A program made the position numbers and the translations under genes. From Lactococcus fujiensis JCM 16395 (GTDB lineage Bacteria > Bacillota > Bacilli > Lactobacillales > Streptococcaceae): DNA of 64,000 bases. Below the pieces are notes generated by a model, which saw only the letters and a list, made by a program, of their open reading frames with translations, searched no databases and was not told where the DNA came from. Location of the stretch: contig NZ_JXJU01000004.1 in NCBI RefSeq assembly GCF_002441655.1, positions 124,001 through 188,000 of the forward strand, in the 5' to 3' direction. Below are positions 45,958 through 56,788 of this stretch, in pieces (position 1 is the first letter of the stretch; each line of letters opens with the position of its first letter).

Positions 45958-46239
45958 TTAGAGGAAGTAATACCAAACGAAGAGTACCAGTAATACGATA
46001 ACAATAAATATTACAATGAGTAACCATTTATTAATCGACTTACTTCTCTTTTTTTGTTTCGCATTTTCAATTCGACGACTTTTATAGACAGATTGTTTTG
46101 ACAACTTTTTCTCAATTTTGTCATATTTTTCTGAAAGTTCCTCGTCATTATCCATTTCTTCTTGCAGGTGGCGGTCAAGCTTCTTTTTCTTGCGTCTTGC
46201 GTCTTCAATTATTTCATCGGTTAGAATCGGTCTTGGCAT
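45958..46239 (-). CDS. macP: Class A PBP activator MacP
   Basis: A 93-aa protein with the N-terminal MPRPILTDEIIEDA, a charged middle and one C-terminal transmembrane segment with a short outer tail. In pneumococcus MacP (similar N-terminus PLLTDEMIERA) activates PBP2a and lies in the same order glmU-nudix-macP-mtnN, which makes the call. In pneumococcus it is phosphorylated by StkP on a Thr in the middle; this protein has Thr only at position 7. It overlaps the end of the NUDIX gene by 26 bases. Confidence 0.85.
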   Translation of the reverse strand: MPRPILTDEIIEDARRKKKKLDRHLQEEMDNDEELSEKYDKIEKKLSKQSVYKSRRIENAKQKKRSKSINKWLLIVIFIVIVLLVLFVWYYFL

Positions 46240-46822
46240 TTATCAAATCTCCACGTAATTTTTTTAATTCCCAAAATTGAACAGCCATAATTGTTTTGGC
46301 ATCGCAAATTTCTCCTACTTCGATCATCTTTTTGGCTTCATTGAGCGAAACTTTTTTTACTTCTAGGAATTCTTCTTCATCCATTGGTCTTGGATGGTCA
46401 ACTTTCCTTAATTGATCTGTAAAGTAGAGGTAGGTTTTTTCAGATGAGAAACCAGGCGTACCATAGAAAGGAGCTATTGTTTCAAGTTGTTTACCTTGAG
46501 AAATTGTGTAACCTGTTTCCTCTTCCAATTCTCGTAATGCTGCAATTTCAGGAATCATTTTTTCACCGAATTCCAATTTTCCGGCCGGAATTTCGTAGAT
46601 GAATTGCTCTAACGCTTTTCGATACTGACCCACCAAAATCAATTGATTATTTAGAATTGGTGCAACCGCGACACCGCCGTTATGAAACACAAGCTCTCGT
46701 TTTCCAATTTTCCCATCTGGTAAGCTTACTGTATCATGAACGACACGAAAAATTGAACCGTGAAAAACAAGCTCTCGTGATAGTGTTTTTTCTTCATATT
46801 TATTATTCTCAGCGTCTAACAT
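46214..46822 (-). CDS. NUDIX hydrolase, ADP-ribose pyrophosphatase type
   Basis: About 202 aa. The NUDIX box is GKLEFGEKMIPEIAAL followed by RELEEETGYT, with the ADP-ribose pyrophosphatase-type residues after it (PGFSSEKTYLYF). It hydrolyses nucleotide diphosphate sugars such as ADP-ribose. I take ATG 46822 (MLDAENN) with a GAGAAAAGAG site, but an in-frame ATG at 46867 would extend it by 15 residues. Second gene after glmU, as in streptococci. Confidence 0.88.
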   Translation of the reverse strand: MLDAENNKYEEKTLSRELVFHGSIFRVVHDTVSLPDGKIGKRELVFHNGGVAVAPILNNQLILVGQYRKALEQFIYEIPAGKLEFGEKMIPEIAALRELEEETGYTISQGKQLETIAPFYGTPGFSSEKTYLYFTDQLRKVDHPRPMDEEEFLEVKKVSLNEAKKMIEVGEICDAKTIMAVQFWELKKLRGDLINAKTDSNR

Positions 46823-46879
46823 ACACTCTTTTCTCAATTCTTGAGGAACACTCTTCCTCATTATCATATCTACTTTATT

Positions 46880-48289
<1,410 letters not shown>

Positions 48290-48296
48290 TTATTTA

Positions 48297-48305
48297 ATTA
48301 TATCA
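48297..48305 (-). promoter_or_regulatory. Extended -10 promoter of glmU
   Basis: Minus strand TGATATAAT: an extended -10 element (TGn + TATAAT), about 45 bases before the glmU start. No clear -35. Confidence 0.5.
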
Positions 48306-48404
48306 TAAAACGCATTCTAGGGCTAGATACATCTGCTTTATGAGAAGCAATGACTAGCTTTTTTCATTAATAAATTGCTGTTTTTATTCCCAACTTCTAT
48401 TTTG

Positions 48405-48413
48405 TGGTAGAAT
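48405..48413 (+). promoter_or_regulatory. Extended -10 promoter of proC
   Basis: TGGTAGAAT, an extended -10 element, 28 bases before the proC start. No good -35. Confidence 0.5.
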
Positions 48414-48441
48414 AAATTCATAAAATAGTTTGGAGAAAAAA

Positions 48442-49233
48442 ATGAAATCAATCGGATTTATCGGTGTTGGAAAGATGGCAACTGCAATCATCTCAGGCTT
48501 GGATAAAGATAAATTTAATATTTTTATTTCAGGACGTGACCTAGAAAAGACCCAAAAACAGGCGACTGAATTACAAGTATTGGCAATGGCAAGTCATGAG
48601 GAACTCGTTGAAAAATCTGACTTTGTAGTCTTATCTGTAAAACCTCAAGTATTGGCAAAAATAACAGATGAAATCTTGCCAGCTTTAACAGCTGACAAGA
48701 CGATAATTTCGATTGCCGCAGGCTATACACTGAGTGATTTAGCTCATCTGATGACACTTGAAAACATGCCAATTTTACGTGTCATGCCAAACATTAATGC
48801 TAAAATTCAACGTTCAACTTCAGCAATCGTGCGCAATGAGTTCGTCAGTGATGACAACTATCAATTTGCTAAAGAAATCTTTGAGAATATAGGATCTGTT
48901 CATGAAGTAGCTGAAAAAGATTTTTCAGCATTTACAGCAATTGCTGGTTCGAGCCCTGCTTTTATCTACATATTTATTGATGCTTTAGCACGCGCTGGGG
49001 TATTTCATGGCCTCTCCAAAGAGCAAGCAACAGCAATTGTTGCCGACACCGTTGCAGCATCTGCCGAAATGGTTATTCAATCTGGTGAAAATCCATGGAC
49101 TTTGGTCGATCAAGTTTCAAGCCCTGGTGGAACAACTGTAGCTGGCGTTGTGAGTCTCGAACAAAATCGCTTTGTTGGAACAGTGATCGACTCAATTACG
49201 GCGACAATTGAAAAGGAAAAAGCTTTGAAATAA
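48442..49233 (+). CDS. proC: Pyrroline-5-carboxylate reductase
   Basis: A 263-aa enzyme that reduces P5C to L-proline with NAD(P)H. Rossmann motif IGFIGVGKMATAIISGL at the N-terminus; C-terminal substrate loop AGSSPAFIYIFIDALA, and DQVSSPGGTTVAGV. The ATG at 48442 with GGAG 6 bases upstream is chosen over an in-frame TTG. No terminator is evident; rpsO follows after 360 bases with its own promoter. Confidence 0.96.
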   Translation: MKSIGFIGVGKMATAIISGLDKDKFNIFISGRDLEKTQKQATELQVLAMASHEELVEKSDFVVLSVKPQVLAKITDEILPALTADKTIISIAAGYTLSDLAHLMTLENMPILRVMPNINAKIQRSTSAIVRNEFVSDDNYQFAKEIFENIGSVHEVAEKDFSAFTAIAGSSPAFIYIFIDALARAGVFHGLSKEQATAIVADTVAASAEMVIQSGENPWTLVDQVSSPGGTTVAGVVSLEQNRFVGTVIDSITATIEKEKALK

Positions 49234-49474
49234 TTATTGTAAAGCATTGAGAGGCATGTCGATCAATCAATTAGTATTAGCTCTGAAATTCTGGCCTTGT
49301 TTTGAGATAAGAAAAACATTTTAGTTTCTACTCTAAAAACAACGATTCTTGAAAATAAAAAGCCCATCCTCTTTACCATTTTATTGACACACGTTTTTTG
49401 TCTAACTTCATTGATTTCATCTTGTCTATCAGATTCTTCTTCCACCAAAATGTAAACTTAATTGGTGGATAATT
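49234..49474. other. Gap between proC and rpsO
   Basis: A/T-rich, with an 8-bp inverted repeat TCCACCAA/TTGGTGGA (49442-49470) directly before the rpsO promoter. I see no gene; a minus-strand 61-codon frame lacks an RBS. Confidence 0.5.
49442..49470. repeat. Inverted repeat upstream of the rpsO promoter
   Basis: Arms TCCACCAA and TTGGTGGA separated by 13 bases, ending 4 bases before the -35 box. No T run, so an operator or a proC transcript end are the likeliest roles. Confidence 0.45.
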
Positions 49475-49503
49475 TGTCAAATCAGCAAAAATAGTGTATG
49501 ATA
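49475..49503 (+). promoter_or_regulatory. rpsO promoter
   Basis: TTGTCA, 17-base spacer, TATGAT, giving a leader of about 80 bases before the rpsO ATG. Confidence 0.75.
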
Positions 49504-49509
49504 GGAGAG

Positions 49510-49592
49510 TAGTTTTTTACAACCAATTCTTGGTTTCGTGCTCGCCAAGCCGTCACTCAGAAATGGCAATAAATTCAAAGGAGAAAAAACTC
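49510..49592 (+). promoter_or_regulatory. rpsO leader with two competing hairpins
   Basis: AACCAA-TTC-TTGGTT (49522-49536) and CTTGG...CCAAG (49530-49550) share a strand, so only one can form at a time. S15 leaders in other bacteria are autoregulated through structures that mimic 16S rRNA; this may be one, but no known class is matched. Confidence 0.4.
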
Positions 49593-49862
49593 ATGGCAAT
49601 TTCAAAAGAAGTAAAATCAGAAATCATCGCTAAGTTCGCCCGTAAAGAAGGCGATACTGGTTCACCAGAAGTACAAATCGCTGTACTCACTTGGGAAATC
49701 AACCACCTTAACGACCACATTAAATCACACAAAAAAGACCACGCAACTTACCGTGGTTTGATGAAAAAAATTGGTCACCGTCGTAACCTCTTGGCATATC
49801 TTCGCGCAAAAGATATCCAACGTTACCGCGAATTGATTGCTGCACTTGGACTTCGTCGTTAA
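49593..49862 (+). CDS. rpsO: 30S ribosomal protein S15
   Basis: An 89-aa protein of the 30S central domain, binding 16S helices 20-22. It starts [20 protein letters not shown] and includes [29 protein letters not shown] and the C-terminal [18 protein letters not shown] lies about 9 bases before the ATG. An upstream in-frame extension of 33 codons lies within the leader and is not coding. Promoter, leader and terminator form a single-gene unit. Confidence 0.98.
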   Translation: MAISKEVKSEIIAKFARKEGDTGSPEVQIAVLTWEINHLNDHIKSHKKDHATYRGLMKKIGHRRNLLAYLRAKDIQRYRELIAALGLRR

Positions 49863-49886
49863 TTCGTCACCATCCAAGTCAAAAAG

Positions 49887-49908
49887 AAGAACTTTGGTTC
49901 TTTTTTTT
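49887..49908 (+). terminator. Rho-independent terminator of rpsO
   Basis: Stem AAGAAC/GTTCTT with a TTTG loop and a T run of eight, 25 bases after the rpsO stop. Confidence 0.85.
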
Positions 49909-49913
49909 CAGCA

Positions 49914-49945
49914 AAAAAACTCTGTCAGTACTGACAGAGTTTTTT
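49914..49945. terminator. Terminator of pknB
   Basis: A perfect 32-base palindrome (16-bp arms, AAAAAACTCTGTCAGT and its complement) ends 2 bases before the pknB stop; T runs on both strands allow termination in both directions. Confidence 0.9.
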
Positions 49946-49946
49946 G

Positions 49947-51854
49947 TTAATTCGATGATGATTGTGTTGTTGAATCTGTTGTCGAACCTTGAGTCGAACC
50001 ATTTGTTTTATCATTTGAACTTGAAGATTCATTTGTTGATGAACTTGATGAAGATTGGTCCGAGGATGAACTTGAAATACTGCTTGATGAACTGCTTGCC
50101 ACAGCACGTGTAACATTTACAACAATGGCTGTATCTAACGCGTATGATTCGCCTACATTAACAGACAAACCAAACACCCATCCACTTGAGCTTCCCGGTG
50201 TATCCATTGGATTCAAAGTTACATTTGTAAAGCCAAGACTTTCAAGTTTAGCTTGGTAACTTACCGCGTCCATTCCTTTGTATGATGGGATTTCAGCTTC
50301 TTCTCCTTTAGAAACTTCGAATACAATTTTTGTAGATCCTGTCGTATCAAATTTGTCCCCTTTGGCTGGTGTCTGCTTGATGATTGTTCCAGCTTTGTAT
50401 GAGCTGCTAGCAACCAGATTTTGAGTCACCATATCACTCGTAATATTATAGTCCGTCAATAAGGAACTGAGCGCTGTATCTATATCTTGCCCGACATAGG
50501 ATTTCATTGTAATAACATTTGAATTTCCCTCTGATACGTACAAATCAACAGAACTATTTTTACGGACTTGTGAGCCGGCTTGTGGATTGGTTTTAATTAC
50601 CATACCAGAATCAATGTCCGTGCTTTGTTGTTTAATTTCCTTGCCTAAAGTCAAGCCACTATTCTTTAAAGTTGATTTTGCTTCACTAACAGACATATTT
50701 GATACGTCTGGAATCGTAGTGTTGCTTGGAGTCAATGCAACCCAAGCAAAAACGGCACCTGCAACCAGAAGAAGGAGCAATATTATGAGTGCAATCAATC
50801 CCTTACGAGATTTTTTCCCCTCTTTATGTTTGCCTTTTTTATCATCTCCATCAATGGGTGTAACATCTTTTTTACTTTGGCGTTCACTTCTGTCCGAACG
50901 TTCTGGAATTTTCTCAGCCTTAGAATCAATCAATGGTTTTGTATCGTATGGATTGATTAAATTTGCTGGCATTATTTTCGTTTCATTATTGTCTTTTTTA
51001 AACATGAGTTTCGCTTCACCACGACGGTCTAAACTTGTCGAGGTAGCCAAATCAGTCATCATAGCTGTGACATCTGCATAACGATCATTCATATCCTTCG
51101 CAGTTGCACGAATCACGACATTTTCTAATGCCTGAGGAACATTGTGATTCAAATTAATGATGCTTGGAATATTTTCTTGGAAATGTTTCAAAGCAATCGC
51201 AACCGCCGAATCACCATCAAATGGAATTTGTCCAGTCAACAGTTCGAATAAAATAATACCAATGGCATAGATGTCTGATTGAACAGTGGCATTTGCACCA
51301 CGTGCTTGTTCGGGCGATAAATAATGAACGGAACCAAACATTGTGTTGGTTTGAGTTAATGACGTTTCAGAAAGTGCTTTAGCAATCCCAAAATCGGTTA
51401 CCTTAACAGCACCACTATTGGATACTAAAACATTTTGGGGTTTTAGATCACGATGAATAATTCCATGACTATGAGCCATTTCCATCGCTGATAAAATCTC
51501 CATTGTAATCGAAATCGCTTCGTCATTCGACAAAGGTGCATTTTCATTGATGTACTGCTTCAAAGTCATGCCATCAATAAATTCCATTACAATATACTGT
51601 TGGTTTTCGTATTCTCCAACATCTGAAATTCCTACAATATTTGGATGAGAAAGCTCTGCCATCGCAAATGCTTCACGTTGAAAACGTGCGATTGCGATGT
51701 TATCATTTTCAAAATTTGAACGTAAAACTTTGATGGCAACTTTACGATTGTCAAGGAATGTATCTTCTCCTTGGTAAACATTTGCCATTCCACCACGACC
51801 AATTTCATTGATGATTTTATATCGATCTGCAAAGATTTTCCCGTTTTGAATCAT
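49947..51854 (-). CDS. pknB: Ser/Thr protein kinase with PASTA domains (PknB/StkP)
   Basis: A 635-aa transmembrane kinase controlling wall growth and division. Kinase domain at residues 1-270: GRGGMANVY loop, Lys42, HRDLKPQN (Asp136), DFG (154-156) and an activation loop with [21 protein letters not shown] basic juxtamembrane segment is followed by a transmembrane helix at about 352-373 and three PASTA repeats (about 380-585) for muropeptide or lipid II binding. A Ser-rich outer tail of about 45 residues ends the protein. Coupled to pppL by a 4-base overlap. Confidence 0.97.
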   Translation of the reverse strand: MIQNGKIFADRYKIINEIGRGGMANVYQGEDTFLDNRKVAIKVLRSNFENDNIAIARFQREAFAMAELSHPNIVGISDVGEYENQQYIVMEFIDGMTLKQYINENAPLSNDEAISITMEILSAMEMAHSHGIIHRDLKPQNVLVSNSGAVKVTDFGIAKALSETSLTQTNTMFGSVHYLSPEQARGANATVQSDIYAIGIILFELLTGQIPFDGDSAVAIALKHFQENIPSIINLNHNVPQALENVVIRATAKDMNDRYADVTAMMTDLATSTSLDRRGEAKLMFKKDNNETKIMPANLINPYDTKPLIDSKAEKIPERSDRSERQSKKDVTPIDGDDKKGKHKEGKKSRKGLIALIILLLLLVAGAVFAWVALTPSNTTIPDVSNMSVSEAKSTLKNSGLTLGKEIKQQSTDIDSGMVIKTNPQAGSQVRKNSSVDLYVSEGNSNVITMKSYVGQDIDTALSSLLTDYNITSDMVTQNLVASSSYKAGTIIKQTPAKGDKFDTTGSTKIVFEVSKGEEAEIPSYKGMDAVSYQAKLESLGFTNVTLNPMDTPGSSSGWVFGLSVNVGESYALDTAIVVNVTRAVASSSSSSISSSSSDQSSSSSSTNESSSSNDKTNGSTQGSTTDSTTQSSSN

Positions 51855-52630
51855 TGAAGATCCTCCTGAGAAATATTTTCTAGGTCTGATTCTAGATTAC
51901 AATGAACCAAGACAACCGTGATATTATCGTAGCCGCCATGTTCATTGGCAAGACGAATTAATGCTTCAGCTTTGTTGTCTAGGCTTAAATCTTCGCGCGA
52001 AATTATTTCAATAATCTCACTACCAGAAACCATATTCGTGAGGCCATCTGAATTAATAAGCACATAATCACCAACCTGTAAATCAAAAGTTTGAATGTCT
52101 GCTTGGACTTCTGTCGGTTGACCAAGTGAACGCGTAATAATATTTTTATTCGGGTGCACTTCGGCTTCTTCTTCAGTAATTTGTCCAGCATCAACCAACT
52201 CTTGAACGAGTGAATGATCTACTGTGATTTTATTTAATTGTCCATCACGAACGAGATATTTACGACTGTCGCCGACATGGGCTGAAATCGCATGACCATT
52301 TTTCAAAACGAGTGCTTCGAAAGTTGTGCCCATGCCATGATATTCGTCCAATTGACCTAGGTTAGCAATATTTTCATTTTCATTACGAATTTGATTGCGA
52401 AGCCATGTTTCAATGGTTTCTGATGGCGTTCCATCATCAAAGAATGAGTCCGTCCAGAGCTTACCAAGATCTTCGACTGTTAATTTACTTGCGACATTCC
52501 CTGCTTTGTGCCCTCCCATGCCGTCTGCGAGAAGAAAAAGGCGATAGCCTGCTCTATTCACAAATGTTCCGGCATAATCTTGGTTGGTGCTACGTTTTGA
52601 GCCAATGTCAGATAAAATACTGTATTCCAC
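51851..52630 (-). CDS. pppL: PP2C-family Ser/Thr phosphatase (PppL/Stp)
   Basis: A 259-aa metal-dependent phosphatase opposing PknB. PPM motifs are [45 protein letters not shown] and [10 protein letters not shown], with the Asp residues binding Mn or Mg. Translationally coupled to pknB (4-base overlap). It lies about 180 bases from rsmB; the gap holds an inverted repeat TTTACTC/GAGTAAA but no clear terminator, so a promoter of its own is likely. Confidence 0.96.
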   Translation of the reverse strand: MEYSILSDIGSKRSTNQDYAGTFVNRAGYRLFLLADGMGGHKAGNVASKLTVEDLGKLWTDSFFDDGTPSETIETWLRNQIRNENENIANLGQLDEYHGMGTTFEALVLKNGHAISAHVGDSRKYLVRDGQLNKITVDHSLVQELVDAGQITEEEAEVHPNKNIITRSLGQPTEVQADIQTFDLQVGDYVLINSDGLTNMVSGSEIIEIISREDLSLDNKAEALIRLANEHGGYDNITVVLVHCNLESDLENISQEDLQ

Positions 52631-52810
52631 TTTTTCTCCTTAAAGAATAAGTTTATTTAAAATGAGAATTTGTTATAGATTTACTCATTTGACTTAAAAA
52701 ATCGAGTAAATTCATTTTAACATCAAATTATTATAATAAATTTAAGGGAAGAAAGACAACTAAAACGCATTGTTTTAGGACTACTCTCTTTTCATTTAAA
52801 TAATTTAATT

Positions 52811-54088
52811 CTAATTTTTTCTAAATTTAGCGACGAAAAAGCCGTCGGTATGATACATCTCAGGGGTCAAAAAGATACATCCGTCTGTGATAATATCGTT
52901 CTTTTCATGGGAGATTGTTACTTGTTCAAAATCTTGATGATTTGCTAGGAAAGCTTTAATTACATCGAAATTTTCTTCATCAAAAATTGTGCAAGTACTG
53001 TAGACCATTATACCACTTTTTTTCAAAGATTTCGATGCACTATCTAAAATTTCTAGCTGAATTTTTTGTAAATTTGAAAAATCAGAGCTATCTTTGCGAT
53101 AACGAATATCTGGTTTGCGTCTGATTAATCCTATTCCGGAACAAGGTGCATCGACTAAAATTCGGTCAAACTTTTCCTTTCCGAAATTTTCATAAATTTG
53201 GGTTGCGTCCATTTTTTTAGTCGAAATCTTATCTGAAACGCCTTGTCGAGCCGCATTATCGTTTATAAGTTTTAATTTGTGGTCATATAAATCAAGTGCA
53301 GTAATATGCCCTGAGGTCAAATAAGTGGCCATGTGTGTCGTTTTACCACCAGGGGCAGCACAAGCATCTAGGATTTGTTCATCTCCTTGCAATTCAAGTT
53401 GAGGTGCAACAAGTTGACTTGATTCGTCTTGAATCGTATATCTACCAGAAAGAAAATCTTGTTTGGCAGCAAAATTACCATGATCCGCAACTAAACCAAC
53501 TGGAGATAACTCCGATGGTCGCGTTCCCGCTACTTCAACCGTTGGGTCAATTTTGCGTAAGCTCACATGACTTGGGCTTTCAAGACTTTCCAATATTGCG
53601 CCCGTGCGCTTTCCTCCAAACTGCTTAACCATTTTATCAAGAAGCAATTTGGGCATGGAATATTTTATTTCCCAAGTTTTTGGTTCTTGATCTTTACGTT
53701 CAGAACGCATAAAATTACGTAAAACACCATTTATAAATCGGCCAGCTGTCTCACCATCGTGTTTATCATGATTTTTAGCAATTTTGACTGCCTCATCTAC
53801 TGCTGCAGACGTTGGAACTTTATCCATAAATTGAATTTGATATACTGTCAAATTGATAAGCATTTGTAACCAAGGTTTCGGTGCTTTCTTCAATAGAGGC
53901 TCAGTATACCATTCAAGCAGATCTTTTTTAGACACAACACCGTATACGAGTGCAGTAACAAATGGTTTGTCAATTTCGTCCAATTCATTCTCTCTTAAAT
54001 GACGGTCGAGCGAAATATTTGCATAAGCATCATTTGTAAAGACATCATTTAAAACATCTAGTGCGACTTGTCTTGCATTTTTTTTCAT
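52811..54088 (-). CDS. rsmB: 16S rRNA m5C967 methyltransferase RsmB
   Basis: A 425-aa enzyme methylating C967 of 16S rRNA. The N-terminal NusB-like domain (ARQVALDVLNDVF, VPTSAAVDEAVKIAK) is followed by a SAM-dependent Rossmann domain with LDACAAPGGKTTHMA, DAPCSGIGLIRRKPD and the catalytic-Cys motif STCTIFDEEN. It is the gene before pppL in the standard order fmt-rsmB-pppL-pknB, but here an FMN reductase gene separates it from fmt. Confidence 0.95.
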   Translation of the reverse strand: MKKNARQVALDVLNDVFTNDAYANISLDRHLRENELDEIDKPFVTALVYGVVSKKDLLEWYTEPLLKKAPKPWLQMLINLTVYQIQFMDKVPTSAAVDEAVKIAKNHDKHDGETAGRFINGVLRNFMRSERKDQEPKTWEIKYSMPKLLLDKMVKQFGGKRTGAILESLESPSHVSLRKIDPTVEVAGTRPSELSPVGLVADHGNFAAKQDFLSGRYTIQDESSQLVAPQLELQGDEQILDACAAPGGKTTHMATYLTSGHITALDLYDHKLKLINDNAARQGVSDKISTKKMDATQIYENFGKEKFDRILVDAPCSGIGLIRRKPDIRYRKDSSDFSNLQKIQLEILDSASKSLKKSGIMVYSTCTIFDEENFDVIKAFLANHQDFEQVTISHEKNDIITDGCIFLTPEMYHTDGFFVAKFRKN

Positions 54089-54223
54089 GTTCTAATTGTA
54101 CCTTTAATTGGGCATTCATGTCAATTGAATGAGTTATCCAGAACGAAGTTTCATGACTCAACTTTTTCCATTTTTGTAATAAGAAAATAAAAATTGAAGA
54201 TTAAAAAGCAAAAATTTTAGACA

Positions 54224-54252
54224 AAGAAAAACCTATCGCGAGGACAGGCTTT
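54224..54252 (-). terminator. Terminator after the FMN reductase gene
   Basis: Minus-strand stem AGCCTGTC/GATAGGT with one G-U pair and a T-rich flank, right after the stop. Confidence 0.7.
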
Positions 54253-54256
54253 CTAA

Positions 54257-54814
54257 TTATTTGTGGAAACGCTCAACAAAAACCTCAAATGCTTTTACTG
54301 TTGCATCATAGAACGTAGCACTCGTTTCATCAAACGCCAAATTTCCATTACCATCAAGTTTGTTATAAATGTTGGCAAATGAAATGCGCGGTTGTGACAA
54401 GACGTGAGCGCCTAAGTAATTGAGGACTGAGCGAATTTGTTCTTGAGGAACCATCCCACCACTGACACCTGCACTAGTTGTAATAACTAAAATAGGTTTA
54501 TCCAATATTGGTTTTGGTGCCCCTTGAACAGTAGGTCTTGAAACCCAGTCCAAAAGGTTTTTCAAGACACCCGGCATTGACAGATTATATTCGGGCATAA
54601 CAATGACAATTCCATCACTTGCATTTATTTCTGACATGATGCGTTCAATTGATTTTGGACGTGGAAATTCTTTATCCACATTAAAAAGAGGCAGATCTGA
54701 ATATTCAATTTCGCTTAATTCAACATCTTCTGAAAAGTACTTTTTACTTTCCATCAACACCTTACGAGAGATTGAATGACTATTCAAACTTCCAACGATA
54801 CCAGCAATTTTCAT
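54257..54814 (-). CDS. NADPH-dependent FMN reductase-like flavoprotein
   Basis: A 185-aa flavodoxin-like enzyme. KIAGIVGSLNSHSISRKVL binds the FMN phosphate, and PEYNLSMPGVLKNLLDWVSR with TTSAGVSGG form the isoalloxazine loops. Related proteins reduce FMN, quinones, azo dyes or chromate; the substrate is unknown. It has its own terminator and lies between fmt and rsmB, which are adjacent in many streptococci, so it may be an insertion in that cluster. Confidence 0.88.
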   Translation of the reverse strand: MKIAGIVGSLNSHSISRKVLMESKKYFSEDVELSEIEYSDLPLFNVDKEFPRPKSIERIMSEINASDGIVIVMPEYNLSMPGVLKNLLDWVSRPTVQGAPKPILDKPILVITTSAGVSGGMVPQEQIRSVLNYLGAHVLSQPRISFANIYNKLDGNGNLAFDETSATFYDATVKAFEVFVERFHK

Positions 54815-54889
54815 TATTGTCTCCTAATCCTTAGATATAGTTAATATTGTAACATAAAATCACAATAGAATGATTAGAAAAAAATATTT

Positions 54890-55858
54890 TTATGACAGAA
54901 TTTCTCCAATTTGCACTTTTTGACCAAGACCATTGATAAAGCTTGTAATATCCATTTTTGGTTTTCCAGCGGGTTGGACAACTTTAAGCATCAATATTCC
55001 GTCACCAGTTGCAACCAACATTGATTTTTTATTTTTATCCACAATTTGACCAGGTTGATAAGTTTTATCGGTACTGAAAGCAACGTCAGATAAGTTTTCC
55101 ACAACTGCTGTATCATAAATTTTGAAACGTTCTCCCTTTAAAAAGGTGTGGGCAATTGGGAAAGGGTTCATGGCACGTACTTGATTAAAAATCGTCCGTG
55201 CAGATTTATTCCAATCAATTCTTTCTTCTGCTGGTGCAATATTCGGACTGAATGTGACTTCTTCTTCATTTTGTGCCACGGGTTTCAACTGGCCCGAGAG
55301 GTACTGTGGAAGTGTTTCTAAAAGTAAGTCCCGTCCAACAATCGCCAATTTTTCAAACATCGTTCCTAAATTATCTTCTTCAAGAATCGGGATAGCTCGT
55401 TGAGCAATCATATCTCCAGCATCCATTTTTTTCACCATTTCCATGATGGTAATGCCAGCTTCTTTCTCACCATTCATTATGGCATATTGAATGGGTGCCC
55501 CCCCTCGATACTTGGGCAAAAGTGAACCATGCGTATTCACCGCAAAACTTACTGAATCAAGTAATTTTGTAGGTAAAAATTGACCAAATGCAGCCGTTAC
55601 AATACCGTCGGCACCTAGCCTCATCAATTCAGTCATTTCTTCAGAGCCAGAAAGTTTTTCTGGTTGATAAACAGGGAGGTGATGAGCCAATGCTACTTCT
55701 TTAACAGGCGTCATTTTTATTTCATGTTTGCGTCCAACTGCACGATCTGGCTGAGTAACCACCGCCAAAATTTCATAGTCATTCGATTCAATTAGTCCTG
55801 TTAAAACTGTTGCTGCGAATTCAGGCGTTCCCATAAATATAATTTTTGTTTTTGTCAT
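54890..55858 (-). CDS. fmt: Methionyl-tRNA formyltransferase
   Basis: A 322-aa enzyme that formylates initiator Met-t[22 protein letters not shown] at the N-terminus; catalytic [19 protein letters not shown] with Asn, His and (later) Asp in [16 protein letters not shown]-terminal tRNA-binding domain with [19 protein letters not shown]. The formyl donor is 10-formyl-THF. It lies downstream of priA in the usual order, here with two damaged genes between them. Confidence 0.97.
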   Translation of the reverse strand: MTKTKIIFMGTPEFAATVLTGLIESNDYEILAVVTQPDRAVGRKHEIKMTPVKEVALAHHLPVYQPEKLSGSEEMTELMRLGADGIVTAAFGQFLPTKLLDSVSFAVNTHGSLLPKYRGGAPIQYAIMNGEKEAGITIMEMVKKMDAGDMIAQRAIPILEEDNLGTMFEKLAIVGRDLLLETLPQYLSGQLKPVAQNEEEVTFSPNIAPAEERIDWNKSARTIFNQVRAMNPFPIAHTFLKGERFKIYDTAVVENLSDVAFSTDKTYQPGQIVDKNKKSMLVATGDGILMLKVVQPAGKPKMDITSFINGLGQKVQIGEILS

Positions 55859-55872
55859 TAACGTTTCCTTTT

Positions 55873-56391
55873 CTAATTATTTTCAACAACTGTGGGATAA
55901 GCTGTTAAAACTTCCCAATTTTTATAGATTCTTACTTTATCCACATCTGGATAAGTTTTTATTTCAGCAATTACCTTGTGGATAAGTGGCGACGAATTAT
56001 TTTCTGTCAGCTCTTGCAGACTTATCCACAGTGCCTCGTCCGAATCATTTTTACCATCAGTAACGAATTCTGGTAAATCTGCCTGATCATCGGAAAGGTC
56101 AATGTCATACAAGTTAAAAATGTGGTGTGTGACAACCATCCGCTCATCTTCATAAACCCAAGCCGAATAAATACGATTATTTTTTTCAGAGCGCACGTGA
56201 TAACCTGTTTCTTCAATAATTTCGCGATGAAGTGTCTCAAGCATCGACTCACCTAATTCTTGTGACCCACCTGGCAAATCAAAACGAAATTGATAAGGTC
56301 CAGAATTCTTCTTGATAACCAACAATTTCCCCCCGCGAAATGCAACGCCATAAACACCAAAATGCTTGAGATTTTTATATAAATTTTACAT
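55873..56391 (-). pseudogene. NUDIX hydrolase gene with a stop at its second codon
   Basis: From TTG 56325 the frame gives a 150-aa NUDIX protein with the box GGSQELGESMLETL followed by REIIEETGYH. The N-terminal strand expected of this family (FGVYGVAFRGGKLLVIKK) lies upstream in the same frame, but before it no start codon exists except ATG at 56391, which is followed directly by TAA (56386-56388). A GAGGG site precedes that ATG. So the gene is probably disrupted; translation from TTG would lose the first strand. Substrate unknown. Confidence 0.65.
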
Positions 56392-56774
56392 TATGCCCTC
56401 CATTTTCAATCAAGTAAGGCCGAGATTTTTCATGCTTACTTTGAAATTCCTGAACCTTACATCTCTTATTTTCACTGAATTTGACAATCGAACACCCATC
56501 AAATTTATCTACATGATTTTCATATTCATATGCAAAAATCCAAGTAAACAGAGCAATTTCATCTTTCTCCAACAGCATTTGAAAAGTCTATGAATGGACT
56601 TTATTCCTTGAACTATAAACCATTTTTCAAACCATACTTGACACTCAAGTTTTCCTACATCCTGCGGACCATAAGGTTCATTGTAACAACTGTCATCTGT
56701 CAGAACTGACAAGAACAAGGCAAGATTTTTTTCAAACAAGCTTGAATTAAATCATTAAAAAGCTCATTTTTCAT
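56375..56774 (-). pseudogene. NTF2-like (SnoaL-fold) protein gene broken by frameshifts
   Basis: From ATG 56774 (RBS AGGAA) the frame runs MKNELFNDLIQA and hits a stop. Restoring one missing base gives WFEKNLALFLSVL and SCYNEPYGPQDVGKLECQVW; after a second one-base loss the last frame reads EKDEIALFTWIFAYEYENHV and EFQSKHEKSRPY. Together these match the small NTF2-like family (acidic, Tyr-rich, about 130 aa). Two independent -1 shifts make it a pseudogene unless the sequence is in error. It begins 15 bases after priA, in operon position. Confidence 0.6.
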
Positions 56775-56788
56775 TAATAATTCCTTAT

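Noticed and set aside
49263-49448. Minus-strand ORF of 61 codons between proC and rpsO
   Set aside because: No RBS, no family resemblance, and it starts inside an inverted repeat.
56366-56593. Plus-strand ORF opposite the NTF2-like pseudogene
   Set aside because: The minus-strand fragments have clear family features; the plus frame does not.
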